Of a stretch of 64,000 bases of DNA, positions 12,815-22,009 are shown one piece after another. The position numbers were made by a program, and so were the translations under genes. The stretch's first letter is position 1. Each line of letters starts with the position of its first letter. The notes under the pieces are model-generated. The model was not told where the DNA came from and made no database searches. It was given only the letters and a program-made list of their open reading frames with translations. The stretch is from the NCBI GenBank assembly GCA_001414485.1, contig LLEY01000050.1, positions 248,001 through 312,000 on the forward strand, written 5' to 3'. The stretch comes from Calycina herbarum (lineage: Eukaryota > Ascomycota > Leotiomycetes > Helotiales > Pezizellaceae).

Positions 12815-13268
12815 TATAATAAAACTTAAATAAACTAAATAAAGATAACTAAGTCTCGAAAGTTAGTATATAAGTAAGAAGTATAGATATAATAGATTAT
12901 TTACTTAAAAGTAAACTCGTTACTTATATTAAAGATATTAAATAAGATAATAAGATTAATAACTAAAGTTAAGTACGAAGCTCCTATCTAATAGCAGACG
13001 TGCTAGTCTTATATAGAACCTCTATATCCCTTAGCCGCTATAGTCGATTTGTCCGACTATAGTCGACATAGTCGACCCGTTAGCTATGTCGCTTACCTTC
13101 CTAGTTACGTAATTACAACTAACTTCTAATAGTAAGATCCTAGAATTTCTAAATACTCTTCTATATTACAGATTCCCTCCTATATTACCTTCTATTTCCT
13201 AGACGTTGTACCTTGTCCTATTAGAACGCCGTCTAGACTACTTATAATATAAAACGTGATTCGTAATA
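12815..13268 (-). repeat. LTR of the Gypsy element (right copy)
   Basis: 454 bases matching the left LTR base for base over most of its length. It is the 5' LTR in the element's orientation. The differences are largely transitions, for example TTTGTAACA at the left end against TTCGTAATA here. The duplicated TCTCT follows directly at 13269. Confidence 0.8.
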
Positions 13269-13279
13269 TCTCTCTAATC

Positions 13280-14795
13280 GACGCGCTAGAAAGCTCTTAC
13301 GACGTGATTACTAGCCTAATTCGAAAAAGCTTACAAAGCCAGAGAAGGAGGTAATAGTTAGATATATATTAGAGTTAGATTTGTAAGAGTTTTCGCTTAT
13401 AAGAGATATAGTACGAGATATAGCTAATAATCTACTAAGAGAGCGCGACGGAAAGCCTATAGGTAGAAACTAGCTAGATAACTTTATAAAACGTATATCT
13501 AAGCTTAAAACTCGATAGAGTCGTTTATACGATCGTTAGCGAGCTTTAACTAAGGATCCGCGAGTTATTAGCTTATAGTTTACGCTTATATAGTCTATTA
13601 AAGAGAAATATAGTATTTAAGATAAGAATATTTATAACTTTAACGAAAGTGGCTTTATAATAGGAGTTATTTCAGCCTAACTTATTATTATAAGCTTAGA
13701 AACGCGTAGAAAGCGAAAGCAAGTTTAGCTAGGTAATCGTAAGTAGGTTATAGTTATTTAAAGAGTTAACGTAATAGAATAGATAATTCTGTTATTTATT
13801 ATATTCGTAGGTAAAGTACTTATTTCTACCTAGTACTAAGATATATATATACTATATACTTAGGTAATTAAGGTTAATAATAACAGCTAGACAAATAATA
13901 AGCTTAGAGTTATATAGTTAAAGTATTTTAACAAGTATATAAAGATACAAAGTATAGAAGGATATTATTTATTAATTATTAATAGTTATAAAAGCTATAA
14001 CTCGCTTGAATTCTAGTAACTTTATAAAGACTTAAATATTATTACTTTTTATATACCTCTATACTTATTACATCTACTATAGCTGCTTAATATAATCTAC
14101 TTCTCGCTATTAAAGCGAGTATATAGAGCTAAGATATTAGGCTTAGTATAGAATTATATTAATTATATTACTAAAGAAACCTTTCTTCTCGTATTTAAAG
14201 TAGCTTTTTATAAAGCATTTATAAAGAATAATATCTACGCGAGTTTTAAAAGAGCTAGGCTAGTTCTATATAGCTTAGAAGCTATGTTATCAAAGCTTGA
14301 TTTAAGGCTTTATATACTAATACTAATAATACTAGAAGACACTTTATAAACACCTAAAACACTAAGTAACGTATATAAAATAATAGCTTAATTAACGCTT
14401 ATTTAAGATTAGATTTAAAGATATTAAGACTCGTTACTTAGTTCTATTATTCAGTCTCTTAATCAACTCGAAAAAGACTTAACTAGAGTAATATATAATA
14501 TAGTATTAATATATAAGGAAATCACTAGTCTTCGTATAATAACTAAGGCTATAACTAAGTATAAAAGTCGTAAGAGGAAGTATATTAAGAGTTAAGAGAT
14601 ATTAATAGTAGACAACGTAGCTAATTTAATTATATCTAAGGAAAATAGTAGTTAGAAATAAGATAAAGAGTCTAGGAAGAGAGTTCGCGTAGACAGGTAC
14701 TATAGCTATTATAGTAAAACTAGGTATAATTCTCGTACTTATTAGATAGAAATATTAGATATAGAAGATAGCGAAAGTTCTAAAGAATACTAGAT
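13280..14795 (+). pseudogene. Fot1/pogo transposase relic (3' part)
   Basis: Reading through stops gives a classic Fot1-family order. A CenpB-type helix-turn-helix stretch (RDGKPIGRN-LDNFIKR) is followed by RALTKDPRVIS and then the first catalytic region, DIYNFDESGF in the ancestor (here NIYNFNESGFIIGVIS). Next is LLIINSYKSYNS for ancestral LLIxDGHESHNS, where D to N, G to S, E to K and H to Y are all G-to-A or C-to-T changes. Then comes LLNIIYFSLLKRVY for the third Asp region. The N-terminal codons lie left of the Gypsy insertion, about 6390-6511. Family knowledge: DDD-type TA-specific cut-and-paste transposase. Inactive here. Confidence 0.8.
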
Positions 14796-15018
14796 AGCTT
14801 CTATAGTAATAATAACTTTATATAGTATTAAGTATTTTATATTATAATAATACTAGGTTGAAAAAGTAAGCGACTCGCTTATATAGGCGACTCGCTTATA
14901 AAACACGTTACGAGAATTTAAAGCTATATATCTATCTACGAGAGTAACACGGGATATATATCTAGAGAAAAGAGGTCGTTGTTATTCTAGCGTCGTCATT
15001 CCTAGCGTCGTTGCCAAG

Positions 15019-15267
15019 GTCACGTGCTTGTCACGTGTATTCTTCCAGGTTACGGACCAGCGCTGTAATAATACTAATAGAGTTACCTTAGTCGCCTTCT
15101 CCTCTAATAGCGAGTATATTCTAATCTTATACGTTTCTAAAAACTAGCTAGTAGATAGTACTACTAATCTTCTCTAGCTATCTACTAGTTATAGACCTAC
15201 TTATTAAGCTATATAGTATTACAGCGCTAGTCTATAACCTGGAAGAATACACGTGACAGCACGTGAC
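15019..15267. repeat. Foldback/MITE-like element with about 52-bp inverted arms
   Basis: The arm at 15019-15070 and the arm at 15216-15267 are near-perfect inverted copies. Each outer end carries two CACGTG-containing words (GTCACGTGCT then GTCACGTGTATTC) followed by TTCCAGGTTA and AGCGCTGTAAT. The AT-rich centre folds again (ACTAGCTAGTAGATAG against CTATCTACTAGTTAT), so the whole 249 bases could form one long hairpin. I could not find a convincing target-site duplication. It sits just right of the Fot1-like element. Confidence 0.6.
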
Positions 15268-15949
15268 AGCATATAACCTCGGTAATCACCTCAGGATATA
15301 TAGATCTATAATAAGAGCTATAATAAGAGCTATAGCGAGATCTTAGCTATATATACTTCTAGCTCTTTATAGCTCGTACGAGATTTCAGCTTCTTATAGC
15401 TTATACTTACTTAGTAACCTCTTTTTCTCTAGGTATATAACTTATATTACTTTCGTAGATAGAACTATAGCTTTAAATTCTTATATATATATATATATAC
15501 TTTTATATCTTTATCTTTAGTTATAGTTTATAATATATAAAATAGAGTTATTACGTTAGAACTTTCGTTAGAAGGATTACTAGTTCTTTAGTTTTAATAA
15601 TAACTTAAGCTTATAATATAGAAAATAGAATTTATACTTATTAATAAACGATATATAAAGCTCTTAATATAATATCTCTTTTTCTTTTTTCCTCTCTTCT
15701 ATCGAGGGTCCTAGAGGAGCCTAATAATTTATAGTAATTTTATAGCTGTTATTTGCTTCTAGAACCTTCTGGAATAAGCTCGTGGCTAGTAATATCATCC
15801 ACGTAATCAATCAGTCACGCGACGTGCAGGGATGAATGAAATGGCCATTTGAGCGTTACATTACTGTAGGTGGAGGATAACTTCGTCCACGTCATAGATA
15901 AGTCACGCGACACACAGTAATGAGGATGACATATCATGTAGCAGTCAGC
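15268..15949. other. AT-rich spacer between foldback elements
   Basis: RIP-like AT-rich sequence up to about 15700 with a TATATA run near 15485, then more balanced sequence. Two loosely repeated blocks at about 15800-15835 and 15885-15920 share the word AGTCACGCGAC. No coding region is supported; the 72-codon minus frame has no recognisable content. Confidence 0.35.
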
Positions 15950-16205
15950 CACGCGGTGGACAAAAAAAGTGGCGGGACCGTGCTGACCCCAAATAACGAG
16001 GCTCTCTTTTAAGTTGACTATAGCTAAGCACAACGGGGCCGCAAAAGCATACGAAAAATAGATATAGAAGCAGAATTGACTAATTAATAGTTGGTATACT
16101 TTTCAGAGAGTTTAAACAAACTGTTGTTGTGAAATCTTATCTCAAGATTAGGGGTGAATTTACAATGTTCATGGAGGTCCCGCCACTTTTTTTGTCCACC
16201 GCGTG
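15950..16205. mobile_element. 256-bp MITE with 30-bp perfect inverted repeats and 5-bp duplication
   Basis: The left arm 15950-15979 begins CACGCGGTGGACAAAAAAAG and the right arm 16176-16205 is its exact reverse complement. The pentamer TCAGC abuts both outer ends (15945-15949 and 16206-16210). It has no coding capacity. Arms plus direct duplication define a non-autonomous cut-and-paste element; its superfamily is not clear to me. The sequence is not visibly RIP-damaged. Confidence 0.7.
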
Positions 16206-16539
16206 TCAGCCAAAAATGGCGAGGTGGTCCGTGCTTAGAACTTCCGAAGCAAAACGAAGCGACTGTAAATCAGAGTCACGTGTCAGTTTTCCAATCTCGA
16301 AGTTACCCAGATATTCAGAGGTGTAGCTTTCAGCACGCTATTCCAAAAACGGCTCGCCGCCTCGGCAAAAGTACCGATCTGCGTGGAGAGTTTAGATAAA
16401 TCTACATAGTATAGCCGCCACAAGGCTTGAAAATAATTTCAGGCATAGTATTTGATATATATAACTTAGGTGACATCCTATATGGAAAGTAGAAGTGAGA
16501 GAAGTACTAGGGTAGAGGTTTGAGAAAGGAACTGTATTA

Positions 16540-16729
16540 TAGACTTTGTGATGGCCAGCTATAGGAATTGCCGCGGTTACGTGCCGGATAGGTTACGTCA
16601 CGGATATTGTTTCAGGATAGTAAGAGCCGGATAGGTTTCGGACTTTGTTATTGTCCGACCTCTTGTATATAGATGCCCTTACTCTCTCACTGGGAAGACC
16701 AATTTGGTCTTTTCCTTCGTATCAGAGCC
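16540..16729 (+). repeat. Copia-type LTR end and primer-binding-site remnant
   Basis: The ten bases TATCAGAGCC at 16720-16729 match the primer-binding word commonly found just inside the 5' LTR of Ty1/Copia elements. The sequence before it (GC-rich with repeated CCGGATAGGTT words, then TTGTATATAGATGCCC, then GACCAATTTGGTC) looks like the end of an LTR with a promoter box. No downstream gag-pol is found, so only a fragment remains. The left boundary is a guess. Confidence 0.35.
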
Positions 16730-17343
16730 TAGTATTCGGATATGTCAGTCTATCGAACGCACTTTCATATACCTCTTTTGTAGTAGTATCCGTTTCGTAC
16801 CGTTACAGACTTCAAGCGAAGGCATACTATAAACCAAGCTGAGAAAAGCTTATATTATTATTTTTCTTAGTAAAGGGTCTCAAGGTGTTTAGAACTGACT
16901 ATGGAACATAGCTAGTACAAAATATATAGGAGTCGCCTATGTTTGTTCAGCTTTTTTTTAATTTGAAGGTGAAGTACCTAATAAATTTCTCGGCACGGGT
17001 GGTTTCTCGTTACGCATGGATGGACGTTACTCGTTTCTCAACCCAAATTGCTGCTCAAAAAACAATCCTAACAGCCAGGTTCGCGGAGAACTTGAGAGAA
17101 GAAAAGTTATATCAACCTATCAGTCCCCGTCTCAACCTCCTTGGGTCCCAGGCGAATTAGAAAAAGATATTTTTAGCTTTTCCGCAATGTTTTTCCCCGT
17201 CACAGAAAAGAAAAAGGAAAACAAATGAAATGTGAATTGCATTTTTGCCTGTCCCGAACGCCTTGCTGATGCCATGAAAAAAGAGTTTCCTCCCAAGATC
17301 CTCCATATATGCAAACCCCCTCTACCAGATTTTTCGCAAGGAA
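16730..17343. other. Right edge of the repeat nest and 3' flank of RRP1
   Basis: Contains the right 42-bp inverted arm (16986-17027) of the composite insertion. The rest is ordinary sequence down to the stop codon of the minus-strand RRP1 gene. Short open frames of 60-73 codons on both strands overlap one another and show no conserved features. Confidence 0.4.
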
Positions 17344-18124
17344 CTAATCATCAAAACCAGCCCACTCACTCCCCGTGTCAACCTCCTTCGGCGCAGCTAT
17401 TTCATTCCCAGGTATCCTCTCATCCCCCAACGCATCTTTCGCCTTAATCCTAATGGTCTTCGTCGGACTCCCCTCTCTCAGTTTGACCAAAGGCGCCATG
17501 AGTTGATCTAGTATCACGCCAGAGACACCCATATCCTCCAATAACCCCATCTTCTCAAGTTCGTCGACGTAGATGTCTATTACGTGGAATCGCAGCCCCA
17601 TTGGTATCCTCTGATCTGAGACGTTCAAGGGCATTTCTTCCATTACTGCTAACACCTCCTCCACCCTTTCCTTCTCCCACTCTACTTTTTGTAGGACGGC
17701 GAATGTGGAGTGTAGATATCGACGCACGAGCAGGAGGAATTTCTCCATCCGTAGAACGTCGATGTTATTCCATTCCCTCGCCATCGTTTGCCAAAACGCG
17801 CGCAGGAAGGGGACGAGGGTTGCTTGGGGGAGGATCTCGAGGAGCGATGCGAGGGAGGTGGCGAGGTTTTGTTGGGGGATTGGACGGTCGGAGAGCCAGA
17901 GAGAGTAGAAGAGGCCTTTTTGCAGTTTTAGGAGTTCGAGGGGGGGGAGTTCGCGACGGCCGGAGAGGTAGGTTTGTAGAGATTGGAGAGCTTTGTCGCG
18001 GGTTGGTCGGTCTGGATGTTTCTTAGAGAGGACTTGATGGGGGAGGGGGGAGGAAAGGGGGAGAGGTACCATTTGCGGCTAGTTGTTTTACGAAGGGGGT
18101 TTCTTGGATTGAGGAGTCTTCCAT
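17344..18124 (-). CDS. rrp1: Ribosomal RNA processing protein 1 (RRP1/Nop52 family)
   Basis: Nucleolar protein of the Nop52 family, needed for processing of 27S pre-rRNA and 60S subunit assembly (family knowledge). The N-terminus MEDSSIQETPFVKQLAAN and the following RPTRDKALQSLQTYL, LLKLQKGLFYSLWLSDRP and FLRAFWQTMAREWNNIDVLR are typical of fungal RRP1. Later GLRFHVIDIYVDELEKM is also conserved. To join the start at 18124 to the main frame I used exons 18124..18070 and 18032..17344, which needs an unusually short 37-base intron (GTACCT...CAAG). The alternative is one exon starting at the Met codon at 18072, which would lose the conserved TPFVKQLA start. The gene is divergent from the DIM-5 homologue, with about 265 bases between start codons. 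Confidence 0.8.
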
Positions 18125-18388
18125 TTTGGCGGTTGTGGTGGGTTGTGGAGAGGGTGTTGATGGAGGGGAAGCTTTGGATGCGATGCGATAAGATGGAGCA
18201 GAAATTATTTTTGGGCAAAATAATCGGTGCACGAGGCTGAGAAACAGCCTTGTGAGGGTATCAACCAATTGAATAGCAACCCCACTCCAACGCGTTGTGA
18301 CTTCAAAACACCTTGGTTTGCGACAACTCCAGTTTTCCCCTAACCTGTCACTTTTTGTTTCCAATTGTGCAGGAATTCAGAAGGCACA

Positions 18389-19493
18389 ATGAGGGAAGTT
18401 TATGTTCGCCATTACAAAGGGCATCCTGATTGCGAAGATGTAAATTCCCTCTCCAATTCCTCCTTGATACTCGCGATAAATAGCTAATACTTTTAATCGC
18501 AGGGCTTCGATGAAACCTGCCACTGGTGTCAGATCTCAATCTTCACAACCCACACTAGCGCGCACATCTCAATAGTCAACCGCGTAGACGACGAGTCCCT
18601 CCCCCGCGACTTCGTATTCATCCAATCCGCCCAACCCGGAATCAACATCGAGCTTCCGGACCCCGCGTTCTTCTCCGGCTGCGAGTGCAAGAAGAACAAT
18701 AATTGCAAGACCGCCCGCTGCTCTTGTTTACAGGATATGACAGTGTTGGATGAGAATAATAAGGATGTCTTTGTGTATGAGAAGGGGGATGGGAGGTATT
18801 ATATGCGGGACGAGTATCTTGAGACCAGGGAGGTGATTTATGAGTGTCATGAGAGTTGTAAGTGTGATGGGGAGGGGTGTCCTAATAGGGTGGTGGGTAG
18901 GGGACGGACGGTTCCTTTGCAGATTTTTAGGACGAGTGATGGTCGTGGATGGGGTAAGTTATCCCTTCTCCCTTTTCTATTTTCGTGAAGCTATGGGATA
19001 GAATGCTAATGGGGAAATAGGTGTCCGAGCCCTCCAACCCATCCACAAGGGCCAATTCATAGACCTCTACGTCGGCGAGATCCTCACCGCAGAAGAAACC
19101 GAAATCCGTCGTCAAAACTCCTCCATCGCGCAAAAAAAAGACGTCTACCTCTTCGAATTGGATAAATTCAAAGACGACGCTGATCGGGATCCCTCGCTCG
19201 CCAACACCGTCTTTGTAGACGGCGAGTTTCGCTCCGGTCCTACGCGCTTCATCAATCATAGCTGTGACCCGAATTTAAGGATTTTCGCTAGGGTGGGCGA
19301 TCATGCTACGAAACGCTTTCATGATCTGGCTTTTTTTGCGGTCAAGGATATTGGGCAGGAGGAGGAGTTGACCTTTGATTATGTGGATGGGGAGGATGAG
19401 AAGTTGGAGATGGAGAAGAAGGATTTGAAGAAGAAGGCCGAGATGACGAAGTGTTTGTGTAAGAGTAGGAAGTGTAGGGGGTATCTTTGGTAG
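18389..19493 (+). CDS. dim-5: DIM-5/Clr4-type histone H3 lysine-9 methyltransferase
   Basis: Three exons, 18389..18439, 18503..18953 and 19021..19493, give 324 residues; Neurospora DIM-5 is of similar size. Pre-SET cysteine clusters are visible (GCECKKNNNCKTARCSC near residue 75 and CHESCKCDGEGCPNRV near 130). The SET domain has RGWGVRALQPI, then RFINHSCDPN (about 245) and ELTFDYVDGED (about 284). The post-SET CLCKSRKCRGYLW closes the protein. Family knowledge: this enzyme trimethylates H3K9 in heterochromatin, and in Neurospora that mark directs HP1 and DNA methylation, mainly on RIP-mutated DNA. All key motifs are intact. The first exon is short, so a further upstream start cannot be excluded. 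Confidence 0.92.
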
Positions 19494-21014
19494 ATATCTG
19501 CTTTTAGTCTGGGATTTCTGAGTGTATTTAAAGGCGTTGGGGAGGGGAAAATTAGGTTTTTAAGTTGGAGTTTGGGAGATAGTGCACTTGGATTGCGTCA
19601 AAGATACCCTGTTGTTTAGATTCGATGCATCCTCTGGCGTTTCTATATGACAAAATGAAGTCGCGAAGAATGGAAGAATGCAAGAAATCGCACTTTGAAG
19701 TATCTATATAAGATACTCTGGTAAATTCGCTTATGATTTATCATTTCCTAAAAATTTTGGAGAAAGTTCAAAATTTGAACACATTTATTAATTCTCAATC
19801 ATGGATTTCTAATATGTTAGAACTAATGAGTCTAGTAACTTCTCTTAATCTGTTTCATTACTCGGAATGTTTGGAGAAATTTGGATTCGGGAATGGATTT
19901 ACTAGAACTCTATAAATGTATTTCAGAGCTGGACTTTTTATAAAAAGTAAGTATTGTCTTTGATTTCTTGATATTCTATTGTTTATGGAGAAAGGTGAGG
20001 TTTGGATGGATTAATGATTTGTTTACATATATAAACATAGTATATAGTGAGGATGTCGATTCTTACTGCTATTTGTTCTTGTTCTAGATTTTGAAGCGGA
20101 ATGTATATTTACGTAAAATTATATTTTCACTTTATAAGTTATTTAAACAATTTAAGGTTATAAAGGCTTTTCTTATAACGTTGATCTTTTCTTTTCGTTG
20201 CTCTAATTCTTTGGGATAATAGAAACGTTCGGATGAATTTACGAGTTGTATATAGAAGTGAATTTAGAATAAATTGGAGTTGAATAGTGATAGTAAATAG
20301 TAAAAAGAAAGGACCTTGTTGTCTCTATGCATGAAATTTAGAGGAGTAGAGATTTAGTATTTCGTCTGTTTAACTTGATCTTCTTCCCTTTCTTAAGGAA
20401 GTTGAACTGCAACTTATAGTTGTTGAACTGACCCACTTCTTTGAATACAGTCCAGTTCCTAGATTCTCGGATACAAATTAGGTCGAAGTGGTCTGAATAA
20501 CTTCGAGGAGAAAGAATTCTTCTAGAGCCGGGAGTGGTGTTAGTACTTTTCAAAAGGCCATTTTTGCAAGAGGGTAGGACGAGTATATACTAATCTTGAG
20601 GTCAATACCTAGACTGACGCAAAGGTTGAAGGGAAAAAGAGCTAATAGCTAATTTGGGAACTCTACCTTGTGCAGTGGTGCGAGGTGAGTTGAGACTTCA
20701 TTTAGCGGGTGTCAGTGTGCAAGTTGAAGTCATCACAAATTTTGTCAGAGGGTGAAAACCACATGGAGATCTCAGTAATATTGGTCAATTGGGACTGGGG
20801 GTTCTCAAATTAATCCTTATACTGCCGACAGAGGAAACCCTGACCTCGTCGTGCTCCTCGCCTAAGGCCTATTAGACCTGGATGTACAAATCTGTAGAGT
20901 TAATCACGGAGCTCATATTAACTGGTTTGCGAATAACAACCAATAAGAGCTGAAAAGACCGCATGAAGAATATTTGGTGTCGTGAAACTGGTAGTTCAGC
21001 ATAGCTGTCTACGA
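19494..21014. other. Gene-poor AT-rich stretch after dim-5
   Basis: About 1.5 kb without a credible gene. Frames of 60-71 codons at 19733 and 20338 are low-complexity and unsupported. The region becomes richer in GC from about 20650. No tRNA, snoRNA box or clear repeat arm was seen here. Confidence 0.4.
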
Positions 21015-21016
21015 TA

Positions 21017-21528
21017 CAGTGAGTTGCGAGTTAAGCTTGAATTTGCCCACTTTTTTTGTAAACCGAGCTTTTTGAGAAAATTCCTTGATTTCCCCCCTTT
21101 TTAGGCACTCTTTTACCTATTAATTAATAACAACATATGATATACTATTTATAAGAACAGGAAAGAAGAGGCTTATATCTCCCCTTATACTCTATAAACT
21201 TTATAGGACAAAAACAGACAATTTTATATCTATCTTGATTTTTATAGGGTCTTGGCATAGCCTGTCGACCTTACAGGGGTAGTAAAAAATTTTTCAAGAA
21301 AAGGGGTTGTTTTAAGATTTTAGTTTACTTTTGTTATACTTACTTTGAATTAATTAATTATATAGAAGAGAGATAATTAGATATAGCGCTTCTTTCTAGC
21401 TAGGCATCGTCTCTTTTAGAGTACTTTTATTTTCTGTCTTCTAAAGAAAAGAGGGAGAAAGCCTTGATAAAAAAAAGCTCGGATTATAAAAAAAGTGGGC
21501 AAATTCAAGCTTAACTCGCAACTCACTG
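21017..21528. mobile_element. 512-bp TA-duplicating MITE (Tc1/mariner/pogo type)
   Basis: Inverted arms of about 58 bases lie at 21017-21075 and 21470-21528, both starting CAGTGAGTTGCGAGTTAAGC at the outer end. Only a few mismatches separate them near a poly-T stretch. TA is present on both sides (21015-21016 and 21529-21530). The interior is AT-rich and carries no transposase. The arm type and TA duplication point to a non-autonomous Tc1/mariner-superfamily element. Confidence 0.75.
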
Positions 21529-21915
21529 TACCAAATATTTCACTTTCTGAACTAATTTTCTAATTTTTTAGTTCAAAGAATTGAGACTTTGATTTAATTA
21601 AACTTCGAGATGAGGACTACACTCTTCTCAAGGTACAAGAGTGAGAAGATGTTCACAACATAGTGCGTCCTCCTAAGCGAGGCCTTACTTTTCCCCAGTA
21701 GTATTATCATAAAACTGAGATCGTGAAACCTTATATCAAGTAAAAGTATACTTCTTATATATCCTTCAAGCAAAAACCAATGCTATTCTACCTCTGTTAA
21801 ACCTGCCTAGCCTCACCCTTCTAAAAAGATCTCAGAAAAAATCGCTAAAAAAGATATATTATCAAAATTACATAAAAGGCAAGCAACGAGCGTACTTGCT
21901 AGCGTATTTCTGAGT
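21529..21915. other. Spacer between MITE and tRNA-Thr
   Basis: AT-rich, no coding region or repeat arm seen. The last 100 bases include downstream sequence of the minus-strand tRNA gene. Confidence 0.35.
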
Positions 21916-22009
21916 GCCTTCGGTGCGAATCGAACACACAACCTCGTCATTTGAGTTATATAGTAAGATATAATACTAGTGACGCGCTCTACCATTGAGC
22001 TACGAAGGC
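21916..22009 (-). tRNA. tRNA-Thr(AGU) with intron
   Basis: On the minus strand the acceptor GCCTTCG pairs with CGAAGGC. The D arm reads TAGCTCAATGGTAGAGC (box A). The anticodon stem CGTCA/TGACG encloses CT-AGT-A, so the anticodon is AGU after transcription. About 23 bases of AT-rich intron follow position 37. The T arm GTGTGTTCGATTCGCAC carries box B. All four stems pair. The intron position is canonical for nuclear tRNAs. Confidence 0.85.

Larger units (their letters stand above)
6517..13268 (-). mobile_element. Full-length Gypsy (Ty3-type) LTR retrotransposon, RIP-degraded
   Basis: Two 454-bp direct LTRs (6517-6970 and 12815-13268) bracket about 5.8 kb. The pentamer TCTCT is duplicated at 6512-6516 and 13269-13273. 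Coding relics run on the minus strand in the order gag, protease region, reverse transcriptase, RNase H and integrase region, which is Gypsy order. The LTRs differ from each other mainly by C/T and G/A changes, consistent with RIP after insertion. The insertion splits the Fot1-like transposase, so it is younger than that element. Confidence 0.85.
6300..14908 (+). mobile_element. Fot1/pogo-like DNA transposon, interrupted by a Gypsy element
   Basis: Terminal inverted repeats of about 45 bp occupy 6300-6344 and 14864-14908 and differ at two positions. Each starts ACGTGTTTTATAAGCGAG and contains a tandem sub-repeat of the TATAAGCGRGTCGCC word. TA duplications flank the element (6298-6299 and 14909-14910). 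Removing the Gypsy insertion (6517-13268) and its duplicated 5-mer leaves about 1.85 kb, close to the usual 1.9 kb of Fot1-family elements. The transposase relic reads on the + strand. Heavy RIP-type mutation makes the element immobile by itself. Confidence 0.85.
1768..17027. mobile_element. 15.3-kb composite insertion bounded by 42-bp terminal inverted repeats and TA duplication
   Basis: The left arm 1768-1809 and right arm 16986-17027 are inverted copies differing at one position. Both begin ACGTCCATCCATGCG at the outer end. A TA dinucleotide flanks each arm (1766-1767 and 17028-17029), the target site expected for Tc1/mariner/pogo transposons. Between them lie a solo LTR, an NLR pseudogene, a Fot1-like element with a nested Gypsy element, two foldback elements and a Copia remnant. 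The simplest reading is a small TA-duplicating element or MITE that later received many insertions. A less likely alternative is a cargo-bearing transposon moving the whole block. I found no separate transposase assignable to these arms, and no DUF3435 tyrosine recombinase of the Starship type. Confidence 0.55.

Noticed and set aside
1768..17027. Starship-type giant transposon
   Set aside because: Patatin-NLR genes are common Starship cargo, but no DUF3435 captain gene was found and the ends carry TA-type inverted repeats instead.
17601..18026. 141-codon plus frame
   Set aside because: Antisense shadow of RRP1, Arg/Gly-rich and without conserved features.
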